NCBI GenBank assembly: GCA_937900485.1
Contig: CALCEL010000008.1
Location: forward strand, 1 to 19,401
DNA from: an uncultured Prevotellaceae bacterium
GTDB lineage: Bacteria; Bacteroidota; Bacteroidia; Bacteroidales; Bacteroidaceae
Direction: 5' to 3'
DNA: 19,401 nucleotides
Below are positions 8,955 through 16,456 of the stretch, piece by piece (positions within the stretch are counted from its first letter, which is position 1; the number at the start of each line of letters is the position of its first letter). Made by a program: the position numbers and the translations under genes. Under the pieces are notes generated by a model. It was given only the letters and a program-made list of their open reading frames with translations, did no database searches and was not told where the DNA came from.

Positions 8955-10931
8955 TTAGTTTGACTTGATGTCTCTGCAGAAGAAGTAGAACCAGTAGAAC
9001 GTGTCTCCGAACAGAGGTTTCATCGCTTCTCCCACCTTTTTCGAATCTATCGTTCCTGTTCTCTGTCTCTGCTCATTAAGTAGCTGCTGAGACATATCCT
9101 GGAAACTGTTGTACCTGTCGATGACATTCTGCTTGTCAAACGGCATTCCTGATATGTCGACGTTGAAAGGCTCCAGTTTTCCGTACAGATACGCCGCCTC
9201 CTGATAGTGTCTCGGCATAGCGTCTCCTTTGTGCATCTGAGCGTACAAGAAGAAACGAGGCCAGAACAGCTGTATGTCCTTTTGAATGAGAGCGTACGCC
9301 AGTGTCAGCTCCTGCAGCACCTTACTGTCCTTGTTCATTGTGTTGCTGAAGTAGTTAAGCAGATACATCTCCGGCATGCCGTTGTCGCCGTCGAGGACAG
9401 ATCCCATATTGTTTCTCAGCTCTCTCACGATGTCAAACTCATGGTACTCTCCGATGGTCTTCGGGTTCTTAATGAGATTGTCATACTTCGCTGCCCATTC
9501 CTTGTGGAACTTCGTCTCCTTAAGAATGCTCAGGTATTTTTTCGCCGCGTCCCATTCCTCATTCACTATTGACGACCTCACGAGTGTCTTGAGGTTGTCG
9601 ATGTTATATCCGAACTCGACGCTGTTCTCTATAGCCCAACGATAGGCGAAGTTTGTCTTTCCGTGGTTATAATATATCAGTGATGCGGCGGTCTGTACCA
9701 TGTGCACCTTGAGCGAGTCGAAAGAATAAGGCATTTTACCCATGTTGTTATATGCGAAAAGTCTGTCGCCCATATGTCCGGTGTTCAACAGAGCGATATT
9801 CTTGAAGAGCACCATGACACGTGTGGCGTCATCCTTAATCTCACCCATCTCTTGTAACACGTCATTCCACTCGTTATCCTCCACAGCCCTGTACATCCTC
9901 AGCTCATGGTGGAAGTTGTCGTCGTCAAAGTTCACCTTGTCCGTTATATATACGGAGCCGCTGATGACAGCTATCGTGGTAAGGGCGACAAGCCAGAACT
10001 TTTTCCCTTTTATCTCCGTCTCTTTCTCAGCCTTGTCACAGAAGAACACAAATAAAAAAGGTGTGACCGTTGTGACCGCGAATGGTATCTCGAGCATGTA
10101 AGACACGTCACTTCCTGATGACAATATCGGGAAGGCTGCCAGCCATGCGTCCTCGAGTCTCATATTATTATATAGTCGGTAGCATAGCAATGGTGTGATG
10201 ACGCTTATGACAACAGCCGTCAGAGGTAAGACATAAGCGTTCATGCGTTTGTCTTTCTCGTTGATGACGTAATCCAAACAGATATACAATACACTCATCA
10301 GAGCGAAATAGCCTATCATTATGTAACCTGCGATACTCCACACCAAAATCCACGCCAGTTTGACCTTCTCCGACATTACACGAGTCAGCAGTACTGAGAG
10401 AACCGCGGTCAGGAACCCGAGTGACGGAGCGAACCAGTAGCCTGGACATTTCATGTAGTACACCCAGTATCCTGTGGCTATGGTTGAGCACAACAGGGAG
10501 ATAACAGGAATGACAATCAAAACACTCCACGCATTCTTAATCCTGAAGGCGTATATAGTCACAAAGAACGTCAACACCCATAGAGCAATCAACATACCGG
10601 CTCCTACCGTCGGAATGTAAAAATATTGTGTGAGATACGTACCAGCCCAAGTGAGCAAACCGCCCGGTTGCTTCATACAGTCATGGAGATACTCAGGTGT
10701 CTCCTGAAACAGATTGTGGCTCTGTGCCATATAAAGCATGTCTGTGTTTTGTAAAATCAGATAGTTTACGGCTAAGGCGACGAACATAATGATATATAAG
10801 TATGGCAGCAGACGCACTGTCTTTTCCCCAAGGCGTAGAGAACTGCCTGGGCTCTTTCGTATGTCCGGCTTAGGACTCACGAAAGATGGTTTTTTTGTTT
10901 GGTTAAGGTTGTTAGTTTTTTTGTTAGTCAT
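8955..10931 (-). CDS. DUF6057-like polytopic membrane protein, long paralog
   Basis: A 658-residue protein. After a hydrophilic, Lys/Asn-rich N-terminus of about 38 residues come about eight hydrophobic segments (the first near 41-61, then around 109-129 and 135-158, the last near 315-335). A soluble C-terminal half of about 320 residues follows, helical and repeat-like. Sequence landmarks shared with the short paralog at 5882-7393 include LTWAGTYLTQYFYIP, GYWVYY, MYRAVEDNEW, VMVLFKNIALLNTG and YRWAIENSVEFG. It starts the minus-strand operon; the -7 element at 10963-10970 leaves a leader of roughly 25 bases. The stop is 29 bases before the heme-motif lipoprotein gene. I recognise it as DUF6057-like; no catalytic motif is apparent and no function is assigned. 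Confidence 0.82.
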   Translation of the reverse strand: MTNKKTNNLNQTKKPSFVSPKPDIRKSPGSSLRLGEKTVRLLPYLYIIMFVALAVNYLILQNTDMLYMAQSHNLFQETPEYLHDCMKQPGGLLTWAGTYLTQYFYIPTVGAGMLIALWVLTFFVTIYAFRIKNAWSVLIVIPVISLLCSTIATGYWVYYMKCPGYWFAPSLGFLTAVLSVLLTRVMSEKVKLAWILVWSIAGYIMIGYFALMSVLYICLDYVINEKDKRMNAYVLPLTAVVISVITPLLCYRLYNNMRLEDAWLAAFPILSSGSDVSYMLEIPFAVTTVTPFLFVFFCDKAEKETEIKGKKFWLVALTTIAVISGSVYITDKVNFDDDNFHHELRMYRAVEDNEWNDVLQEMGEIKDDATRVMVLFKNIALLNTGHMGDRLFAYNNMGKMPYSFDSLKVHMVQTAASLIYYNHGKTNFAYRWAIENSVEFGYNIDNLKTLVRSSIVNEEWDAAKKYLSILKETKFHKEWAAKYDNLIKNPKTIGEYHEFDIVRELRNNMGSVLDGDNGMPEMYLLNYFSNTMNKDSKVLQELTLAYALIQKDIQLFWPRFFLYAQMHKGDAMPRHYQEAAYLYGKLEPFNVDISGMPFDKQNVIDRYNSFQDMSQQLLNEQRQRTGTIDSKKVGEAMKPLFGDTFYWFYFFCRDIKSN

Positions 10932-10962
10932 TGTGTTATTGTGTTTTCTTCAAAATCTCACG

Positions 10963-10970
10963 CAAAGATA
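10963..10970 (-). promoter_or_regulatory. Bacteroidetes -7 promoter element for the DUF6057 operon
   Basis: The minus strand reads TATCTTTG, a perfect TAnnTTTG -7 box, about 32 bases before the ATG of the first operon gene. No exact -33 TTTG is seen; TTGC about 24 bases upstream is the nearest match. Transcription would begin around 10957. Confidence 0.6.
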
Positions 10971-11158
10971 GTGAATATAATCATACGTGGAATTGCAATG
11001 AAGAAAAAATATCGTCACACTCAGTCATTATAACCTTATGTCGTTCCCATTATGATTGTATGCCTTCGTCGCTGTTCCCGGGAAAATGCGAAACGCAAGA
11101 CACATGCTGTTGTCGCTGGCTTATCGTAATGTGACTGATGAAAGTGCGTAAATTATTC

Positions 11159-11187
11159 TTGTGGTAAGGATAATATATCTATCTTTG
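11159..11187 (+). promoter_or_regulatory. Bacteroidetes promoter for the GH35 gene
   Basis: The -7 box TATCTTTG is at 11180-11187 and a TTG (-33 core) at 11159-11161, 18 bases apart, matching the Bacteroidetes sigma-factor spacing. The start codon at 11218 leaves a leader of about 24 bases. It is divergent from the DUF6057 operon promoter, about 190 bases away. Confidence 0.65.
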
Positions 11188-11217
11188 TACACAGATTAAC
11201 TTTTTGACTTAAGATAA

Positions 11218-13308
11218 ATGATACGTGAGATTCTATCAACTTCATTATTTGCTTTTGTTTGTGTCGTGAACTCAACCGCACAAAGACAGTTTGTTTTCGG
11301 AACGGAGAAAAATCCGGAAGGCAAGACTATAACTGTAGACAGCTACGGATTCAAATTCGACGACAGCTATGTCATCCCTGTCATGGGAGAGATTCATTAT
11401 TCACGTGTTCCGGAGAAAGACTGGCAACGCGAGATCAGGAAAATGAAGGCAGGAGGTATAACAATCCTCTCCACTTATGTTTTCTGGAATCACCATGAGG
11501 CAGAAGAAGGCAAATGGGACTGGAGCGGCAACAGAAACCTCAGACGCTTTCTGGAGGTGTGCTCCGAGGAGGGCATGCCCATTGTGCTTCGTGTCGGCCC
11601 TTTCTGTCATGGCGAGGTCTATCAAGGTGGTTTCCCGACATGGATAGTGAGGAAAGCGTCGGAGGACAAGGACTATAAGCTGCGCTCCAACGCTCCTCAG
11701 TTCATGCGTTGCACCGCAAATCTGTATAACAAAATATTCGCTCAGGTCAACGGACTCTTATGGAAGGACGGTGGTCCCGTCGTCGGCATGCAGATTGAGA
11801 ATGAGTGCCGTGGACCGTGGACATACTATGCTGGACTGAAGTCCCTGGCGCTAAAGGCAGGCTTCGACCTGCCGTTCTATACGAGGACAGGATGGCCTAA
11901 GCTGAATGGCAAGGAGGTCTTCGGCGAGATGTTGCCGCTGTACGGTGATTATGCTGATGGTTTCTGGGACAGGAAACTTACTGACATGCCGGGCGACTAT
12001 GAGAAAGCGTTCATCATGCGCGACTCCAGACTGAGCAGCGTGATAGCTACTGAGGCTCTAGGCACCAACCAGGATACGAGAATGGAAAGTCAGGACATGA
12101 TGTATCCATACCTCACCTGTGAGCTTGGCGGAGGAATGATGCCGTCATACCACAGACGTATCAATATGTCGGGAAAGGAGGCCAAGCCGCTGGCTATATG
12201 TAAGCTTGGCTCAGGAGGTAACCTGCCAGGATATTACATGTACCACGGAGGCACCAATCCTTACTCGGACAAACACACGATGGGTGAGACGCAGTCGTCG
12301 GACGTCACCAACTATAATGACATGCCTTACATGACGTATGACTTCCAGTCTCCTCTGGGTGAGATGGGACAGATGAATGAGACGTCGTTTCATGAGTGCC
12401 GATTCCTTCATCAGATGTTAAGCGACTGGGGAGGACAGCTCTGTACCATGAGGATTGACACCATGTCCGCCCATTATTCACGTCGAGGCTCCTTTGAGTT
12501 TTTCAATGACTATGTCAGAATAAAGAACGAGAAAGGACTCTCGTATGTCAAGCCGAGAAATCTCAAGGTGGGAACGGCTGTCATAGACTGGGCTACGGCT
12601 GAGCCGTTCTGCATAGCATCTGGAGTGACCTACTTCATCGAGATACCAGGCCTTAAGTGTAAGATGTCCATTGACGGCAAGGTCATGTCGCCAAAACTTG
12701 ACAAGGTTTTTATGGTTAGAGGCAATTCGTTCTGTGTCTTGTCACGTGACAATGCTAAGAGACTCTATAAGATTGATGATGAGCTTGTGTGTTCTAAACA
12801 TGACGGAATAGTGTTCGCCACTGACACAGGTGTCGTCGAGGAGTACTGGACGGAGTCTGAAACATACAACGCTAAGCCTGTCGTTTCCCGTAAGGTGAGT
12901 GACGCTAAGGGTTTGAGAACGGTTAAGCTTGGCAAACAGGGCGTGGCTGCCATGCCGGCTGAGGAGGACTTCAGAGACGGTGACGTGTATAAGATTGAGG
13001 TCGGTGACATCCCTGATGACGCGGCTGATGACCTGTTCCTAAAGGTTTGTTACAAGGGTGATGTGGCTCGTTTGTACGCTGATGGACAGCTGGTGCAGGA
13101 TAACTTCTGGAACGGCAAGCCTATGCTCGTCCGTGTGTCTGACATTGCCGGCAAGTCTGTTGAGCTGTGCGTGTTACCTTTGAGTAAAGACTACCCGATA
13201 TATTTCCAGTCGGAACAGAGGAAAGAGATTGACAGTGCGCCTAATGGCGTCCTGTCCAAGTTGGATAAGGTCTCGTTCCTCATACGTAATGTTAAGCGTG
13301 TCAAATGA
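11218..13308 (+). CDS. Secreted GH35-family beta-galactosidase
   Basis: A glycoside hydrolase that would remove terminal beta-galactose from glycans in the periplasm or at the cell surface. Signal peptide at residues 1-22 (cleavage near STAQ-RQF). The (beta/alpha)8 catalytic domain opens with MGEIHYSRVP and TYVFWNHHE, both family signatures. The acid/base is the second Glu of GGPVVGMQIENE (E196). The nucleophile is E302 in TCELGGGMMPSYHRR. MYHGGTNPYS (about 341) is the conserved post-nucleophile loop. About 300 further residues form beta-rich accessory domains. The 696-residue length fits bacterial GH35. It stands alone between its own promoter and terminator, with no SusC/D pair or sulfatase in view, so its glycan target cannot be inferred from neighbours. 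Confidence 0.93.
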   Translation: MIREILSTSLFAFVCVVNSTAQRQFVFGTEKNPEGKTITVDSYGFKFDDSYVIPVMGEIHYSRVPEKDWQREIRKMKAGGITILSTYVFWNHHEAEEGKWDWSGNRNLRRFLEVCSEEGMPIVLRVGPFCHGEVYQGGFPTWIVRKASEDKDYKLRSNAPQFMRCTANLYNKIFAQVNGLLWKDGGPVVGMQIENECRGPWTYYAGLKSLALKAGFDLPFYTRTGWPKLNGKEVFGEMLPLYGDYADGFWDRKLTDMPGDYEKAFIMRDSRLSSVIATEALGTNQDTRMESQDMMYPYLTCELGGGMMPSYHRRINMSGKEAKPLAICKLGSGGNLPGYYMYHGGTNPYSDKHTMGETQSSDVTNYNDMPYMTYDFQSPLGEMGQMNETSFHECRFLHQMLSDWGGQLCTMRIDTMSAHYSRRGSFEFFNDYVRIKNEKGLSYVKPRNLKVGTAVIDWATAEPFCIASGVTYFIEIPGLKCKMSIDGKVMSPKLDKVFMVRGNSFCVLSRDNAKRLYKIDDELVCSKHDGIVFATDTGVVEEYWTESETYNAKPVVSRKVSDAKGLRTVKLGKQGVAAMPAEEDFRDGDVYKIEVGDIPDDAADDLFLKVCYKGDVARLYADGQLVQDNFWNGKPMLVRVSDIAGKSVELCVLPLSKDYPIYFQSEQRKEIDSAPNGVLSKLDKVSFLIRNVKRVK

Positions 13309-13359
13309 CATGCTGTCACGTGACTGATTACGTTCCGGCACGCTAATATAATTCATAAT

Positions 13360-13403
13360 CTATCCGCAGTTATGACCACGGACATTGCGGATAGTTTTTT
13401 TTT
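13360..13403 (+). terminator. Intrinsic terminator after the GH35 gene
   Basis: CTATCCGCA (13360-13368) pairs perfectly with TGCGGATAG (13386-13394) over nine base pairs and is followed by nine Ts. The orientation serves the plus-strand GH35 gene, whose stop is about 50 bases upstream. Confidence 0.88.
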
Positions 13404-13524
13404 ATTGTGTTCCGTCCTTCCTCTGGCAGTATTCCCGCATGGTTTGAATTACTCCGAGGAATGTGCCACGGCAGCAAAAGTGACCAAGAAGCAAGAATTT
13501 ATGTGTCCAATCGCTTGTTGGTAA

Positions 13525-14895
13525 TCAGAAGTAAATTTTCCATGTTGAGAACGCAGAGTATCTGTTTGACATGATAGGGGAGAACGTGTGGTAGTAATCT
13601 ATTATGAAGCCGATTGCATGGTTTTTCTTGCTCAGGATGTCGTATGTCAGACCAGTTCCTATCTCAAAGTTCGTTCGTGATGGTACATATAATGCGGGAG
13701 TCTGTGACTGCGTCATGTCTGAAGAGACGTTATAGATGTTCAATTGACTCATGTGTCTCACACCTGCGAACACCTTGTAGCCAATTCGTTTATATATCTT
13801 ATGTGGTACGCTGGCGCTGGCGGCAATGTCGAAGTGATAAAGTGTTAATCCTTCACCAGAGAAACTCTCCGCTTCCGTGTCATTATCCGTGATCACTTTC
13901 GTGTGAGCGTATGACATTCTGGCCATAGCTTCAACAGAAAGCCACTGCGACAGGAACAAGCTTACGTCAAATCCTGTGGTGTATGAGGCACTGGTCTTTA
14001 TCTCCACATTCGCCGTTGACTCCTGATACTTCACGATATCGTCAGTATGTATTGTCTTTGAGCCAGACTCCGTTCCGAACATATATCTAAGACCTGATGG
14101 CAATGAGTTTTGCTTCGCCAGTCTTAACAGGTCACGCCGTCTCAGTTCCGGAGTGTATATGTCGTTAGCGTCAGTAATCTGATTGGCGATCAGGTATCCC
14201 ATGTTTGCGGAGAATATTCCGATTCCTGCTCCAATGAACGTGTCGTTTATCCAATGATTGTTATGTTTAAGTCGTAAGAGCTGAGTGGCTGTCGCACATC
14301 CGTATCCTCCGACGGTTATCCAGGGACTATGGTAGCCATATTCCCTGCTTAATATTGTGGCGCTCATGAATGCCAAAGAGGTATGACCGGAAGGGAAAGA
14401 GCTGTTGTCCGCGCCGTTAGGTCTTTTCTCGTTTACAATTGTCTTGAGACCTTTCGTCAGTCCCACATGTATGGCGGCTGCGGCCAGGTTTGCCGTGGCT
14501 AGTCGTTTCCAGCTGCTGACACTTTTCACTCCAGCGCTTTTCAGTGCCCAGGTCAGAGCTAACGGCGCTCCTGCAATGATGTAGTCGTTAGTGTTTTGAT
14601 GATATTCTTGAAAGATGTTTTGTTCTTTGCGGAAATTAGCTTGTGTGAAACAGAGTATAGTACCTTTGACAATCGGACGTACCCAGTCTTTGTGTATTTT
14701 CCTTTCATCCTCCAGCAGACCGATTTTATGTCTTATCTGCATCTCATTGATTTGTTGCTGTGCTTCCTGTATATATAATAAGGAGTCGAGACTCTTATAA
14801 TAACTGATGTTTATCGTGTCTTGATTTTGGGCATGTGAGAAACTTGCCGTGAGTAGAGTAATAATTAGGATTAGTTTTCGTAAGTTAATCATCAT
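13525..14895 (-). CDS. PAP2-family phosphatase with C-terminal outer-membrane barrel-like domain
   Basis: A 456-residue protein with a signal peptide (MMINLRKLILIITLLTASFS, then HAQ). I take the start at 14895 because the longer open frame reaching 15111 adds 72 residues of non-signal sequence and crosses the promoter. All three PAP2 motifs are visible: KTIVNEKRP (K-x6-RP), SFPSGHTS, and RLKHNNHWIND (R-x5-H-x3-D). They predict hydrolysis of a lipid or sugar-lipid phosphate such as lipid A or undecaprenyl pyrophosphate on the periplasmic side. The last 180 or so residues alternate polar and hydrophobic residues in short strands and end in WKIYF, with the terminal Phe typical of outer-membrane barrels. 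Divergent from the DUF3256 gene. Confidence 0.87.
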   Translation of the reverse strand: MMINLRKLILIITLLTASFSHAQNQDTINISYYKSLDSLLYIQEAQQQINEMQIRHKIGLLEDERKIHKDWVRPIVKGTILCFTQANFRKEQNIFQEYHQNTNDYIIAGAPLALTWALKSAGVKSVSSWKRLATANLAAAAIHVGLTKGLKTIVNEKRPNGADNSSFPSGHTSLAFMSATILSREYGYHSPWITVGGYGCATATQLLRLKHNNHWINDTFIGAGIGIFSANMGYLIANQITDANDIYTPELRRRDLLRLAKQNSLPSGLRYMFGTESGSKTIHTDDIVKYQESTANVEIKTSASYTTGFDVSLFLSQWLSVEAMARMSYAHTKVITDNDTEAESFSGEGLTLYHFDIAASASVPHKIYKRIGYKVFAGVRHMSQLNIYNVSSDMTQSQTPALYVPSRTNFEIGTGLTYDILSKKNHAIGFIIDYYHTFSPIMSNRYSAFSTWKIYF

Positions 14896-14912
14896 AATTT
14901 GTTTTGTGTCAG

Positions 14913-14920
14913 CAAAGATA
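14913..14920 (-). promoter_or_regulatory. -7 promoter element for the PAP2 gene
   Basis: The minus strand reads TATCTTTG, 18 bases before the ATG at 14895. This supports the short start for the PAP2 gene and a nearly leaderless transcript. No clear -33 element is visible. Confidence 0.5.
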
Positions 14921-14972
14921 ATTAGAATTAATAAATTGCCTGTAGCCTGCATGCAAATTCGTCGAAAATAAT

Positions 14973-14980
14973 TACTTTTG
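14973..14980 (+). promoter_or_regulatory. -7 promoter element for the DUF3256 gene
   Basis: TACTTTTG fits TAnnTTTG and lies 20 bases before the ATG at 15000. Together with the minus-strand element at 14913-14920 it makes a compact divergent promoter pair. No convincing -33 box is seen. Confidence 0.45.
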
Positions 14981-14999
14981 CAGTATAAACAAAGAGAAA

Positions 15000-15551
15000 A
15001 TGATTGTGAAGAAACTTTTTTTGACATATCTTTTGTTGGCAGTGTCGGGTGGATGTTTCTCCCTTGATATGAGTGGTGTGCTGAAGAGTATGCCGGATAG
15101 TGTGCTGCCATTGTTGACTTTGAATAACAGGTTAGATTGTATTGATTATCTGAATAGTGGGATGAAGGCGGTTGTTGTCAATCGTCTGGCTGGTAAGAGT
15201 GAGATGACGGTGTTGACAGAAGATTATGCTTGCATAGCTAATTCTCAGGTCAGTAAGGTGGATATGAAACTGCTGCCATACAATGATGACGTGGTAATTG
15301 CCGTCGTCAATTCGGTCACGATAGACAACAAATACACGGATAGTGATATTTTCTTTTATTCCTCAGACTGGAAACGCTTGGATGGCACTTTGTTCTCTTT
15401 GGACACAGACCCGGACACATTCTATGAGTATCAGTTTTCGCCATCCAACACGAATCTGACTATAAAGGTTACGGAACCATTAAAACTTGATGACCCAAAG
15501 ACGTCTCACGAGACAGTGATGCGCTGGGAAAACGGAAGGTTTGTCAGATGA
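15000..15551 (+). CDS. DUF3256-family exported protein
   Basis: A 183-residue protein with an N-terminal hydrophobic export signal (MIVKKLFLTYLLLAVSGGC). The cysteine at the end of that segment could make it a lipoprotein, but the lipobox is poor. Landmarks of DUF3256, a Bacteroidetes-specific family of unknown role, are SMPDSVLPLLTLNNRLDCID near the mature start and the LNSGMKAVVVNRLAGKS block. The C-terminus ends naturally (RWENGRFVR, then TGA), so the gene is intact although phage DNA begins immediately after it. Confidence 0.82.
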   Translation: MIVKKLFLTYLLLAVSGGCFSLDMSGVLKSMPDSVLPLLTLNNRLDCIDYLNSGMKAVVVNRLAGKSEMTVLTEDYACIANSQVSKVDMKLLPYNDDVVIAVVNSVTIDNKYTDSDIFFYSSDWKRLDGTLFSLDTDPDTFYEYQFSPSNTNLTIKVTEPLKLDDPKTSHETVMRWENGRFVR

Positions 15552-15557
15552 GTGTGA

Positions 15558-15998
15558 GATAATGTTGTCGACTATATCGTAATAACGGGCAAGTCAAAGC
15601 AAGAAGGCCAGTTCTCCCACACATTCACCCACAGCAGCAGCCAGAAACGCATCACCCTTGGTGTCAACACGGTAGATGCTTATCGCGACACAGTGGAGGA
15701 CGGTGTGGCAATGGTGCGTGAGTACATCGAGAGTCTTGCTAAAGACGACAATAGCCGAGCACTCGTCAACGCAGTCATGCGTCTCCTGGCGAAAGACCAG
15801 AAAGGCACCCTAAAAGCCAGTAGAGTGTTGCAGCTTCGTAAGATGGCTGACGAAACAGGTGACGAACGTTTCCAAGAGGGTGTACGTATCATCGAAGAGA
15901 GTTACCAGCCAACCGTCACGAGGCAGTACATCAAGGCTGAAATCCGAGGCGACAATGGTGAATGGAAGTCAATACCGCTCGGAGTGACTGAAGCGTAA
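15558..15998 (+). pseudogene. N-terminally truncated DUF3164 gene of a Mu-like phage
   Basis: The frame is open from the TGA at 15555 to the TAA at 15996-15998. Recognisable DUF3164 sequence runs from about 15591 (QEGQFSHTFTH, then RITLGVNTVDAYRDTVEDG) to the family's usual ending PLGVTEA. The conserved C-terminal block includes EYIESLAKDDNS, GTLKASRVLQLRKMADE and RIIEESYQPTV. DUF3164 proteins of Mu-like phages normally carry about 80-90 further N-terminal residues, which are missing. No ATG occurs before the homology; a GTG at 15693 could start only a fragment. The join to chromosomal DNA lies between 15552 and about 15595. Normally this gene belongs to the early region next to the transposase genes, which are absent on this side. 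Confidence 0.75.
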
Positions 15999-16056
15999 AC
16001 GGGACATAATTATTAACAAGAGATAATAAAACTATTTGGTATAAGTTTTTGAAACG

Positions 16057-16088
16057 GAGGACAGTCCAGCGGGGCCGTCCTCTTTTTT
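16057..16088 (+). terminator. Intrinsic terminator after the DUF3164 remnant
   Basis: GAGGAC (16057-16062) and GTCCTC (16077-16082) form a GC-rich stem followed by six Ts. It lies 59 bases after the DUF3164 stop on the same strand. Confidence 0.75.
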
Positions 16089-16094
16089 GTGTTC

Positions 16095-16111
16095 ACATTT
16101 ATTCCAAATGT
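16095..16111. promoter_or_regulatory. Palindrome at the -33 region, possible operator
   Basis: ACATTT and AAATGT form a perfect 6+6 inverted repeat around ATTCC. It ends 14 bases before the -7 box at 16126, so it covers the position where a -33 element would sit. That placement suits a repressor site. No regulator gene is visible nearby. Confidence 0.3.
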
Positions 16112-16125
16112 ACATATATAATGGC

Positions 16126-16133
16126 TACCTTTG
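16126..16133 (+). promoter_or_regulatory. -7 promoter element for the small phage gene at 16162
   Basis: TACCTTTG matches TAnnTTTG and lies 28 bases before the chosen ATG. It sits just after the terminator of the previous unit, which makes the small gene its own transcription unit. Confidence 0.55.
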
Positions 16134-16161
16134 CACTGTAAACCAAAAATCGCACATCATC

Positions 16162-16404
16162 ATGAAGCGAAGACGATATAAAAGCACCATTGCTCGCGCT
16201 GAGCTGATACGCAAGCTCACCCAGCAATATTATGAACCGGGCAACCTCAGCAGGTGTTACAAAGCCGTGTGGCGTAAGTACATCAATCCCGTATATCCTA
16301 TGTGTTACGAGACGTACCTGAATTACTTAGCCATTCCTACACCACCACCTCCTCCCCCTTCGTCACGTCAGTTGACGATATGGGACCTACTGAAAGAAAG
16401 TTGA
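16162..16404 (+). CDS. Small basic phage protein with proline run
   Basis: An 80-residue protein. I use the ATG at 16162 because the -7 element at 16126-16133 lies inside the longer frame that opens at 16087. The N-terminus is strongly basic (MKRRRYKS) and leads into helices (IARAELIRKLTQQYYEPGN, then a second helix with RCYKAVWRKYI). A run of six prolines comes near residue 60, followed by a short acidic tail. The first 45 residues could form a helix-turn-helix-like DNA-binding unit, but no known family is recognised. It lies in the phage region with its own promoter and converges on the head-gene operon. Confidence 0.6.
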   Translation: MKRRRYKSTIARAELIRKLTQQYYEPGNLSRCYKAVWRKYINPVYPMCYETYLNYLAIPTPPPPPPSSRQLTIWDLLKES

Positions 16405-16407
16405 AAA

Positions 16408-16455
16408 GAAAGAGAGAGAGCCAGTCGCTTGTGTGCGGCTGGCTCTCTCTCTTTC
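16408..16455. terminator. Perfect 17-bp bidirectional terminator
   Basis: The arms at 16408-16424 and 16439-16455 are exact complements (GAAAGAGAGAGAGCCAG and its reverse complement). They flank a 14-base loop in which CGC and GCG can pair as well. The purine-rich arm on one strand is pyrimidine-rich on the other. It lies three bases after the stop of the plus-strand small gene and one base beyond the stop of the minus-strand tail gene, so it serves both converging units. Confidence 0.85.
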
Positions 16456-16456
16456 G

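Noticed and set aside
13300..13327. Short palindromes TGTCA-AA-TGACA and GTCACGTGAC right after the GH35 gene
   Set aside because: Short, overlapping the stop codon region, and the clear terminator at 13360-13403 already explains the end of the unit.
14896..15111. N-terminal extension of the PAP2 protein up to 15111
   Set aside because: It crosses the TATCTTTG promoter and overlaps the divergent DUF3256 gene; the signal peptide at 14895 marks the real start.
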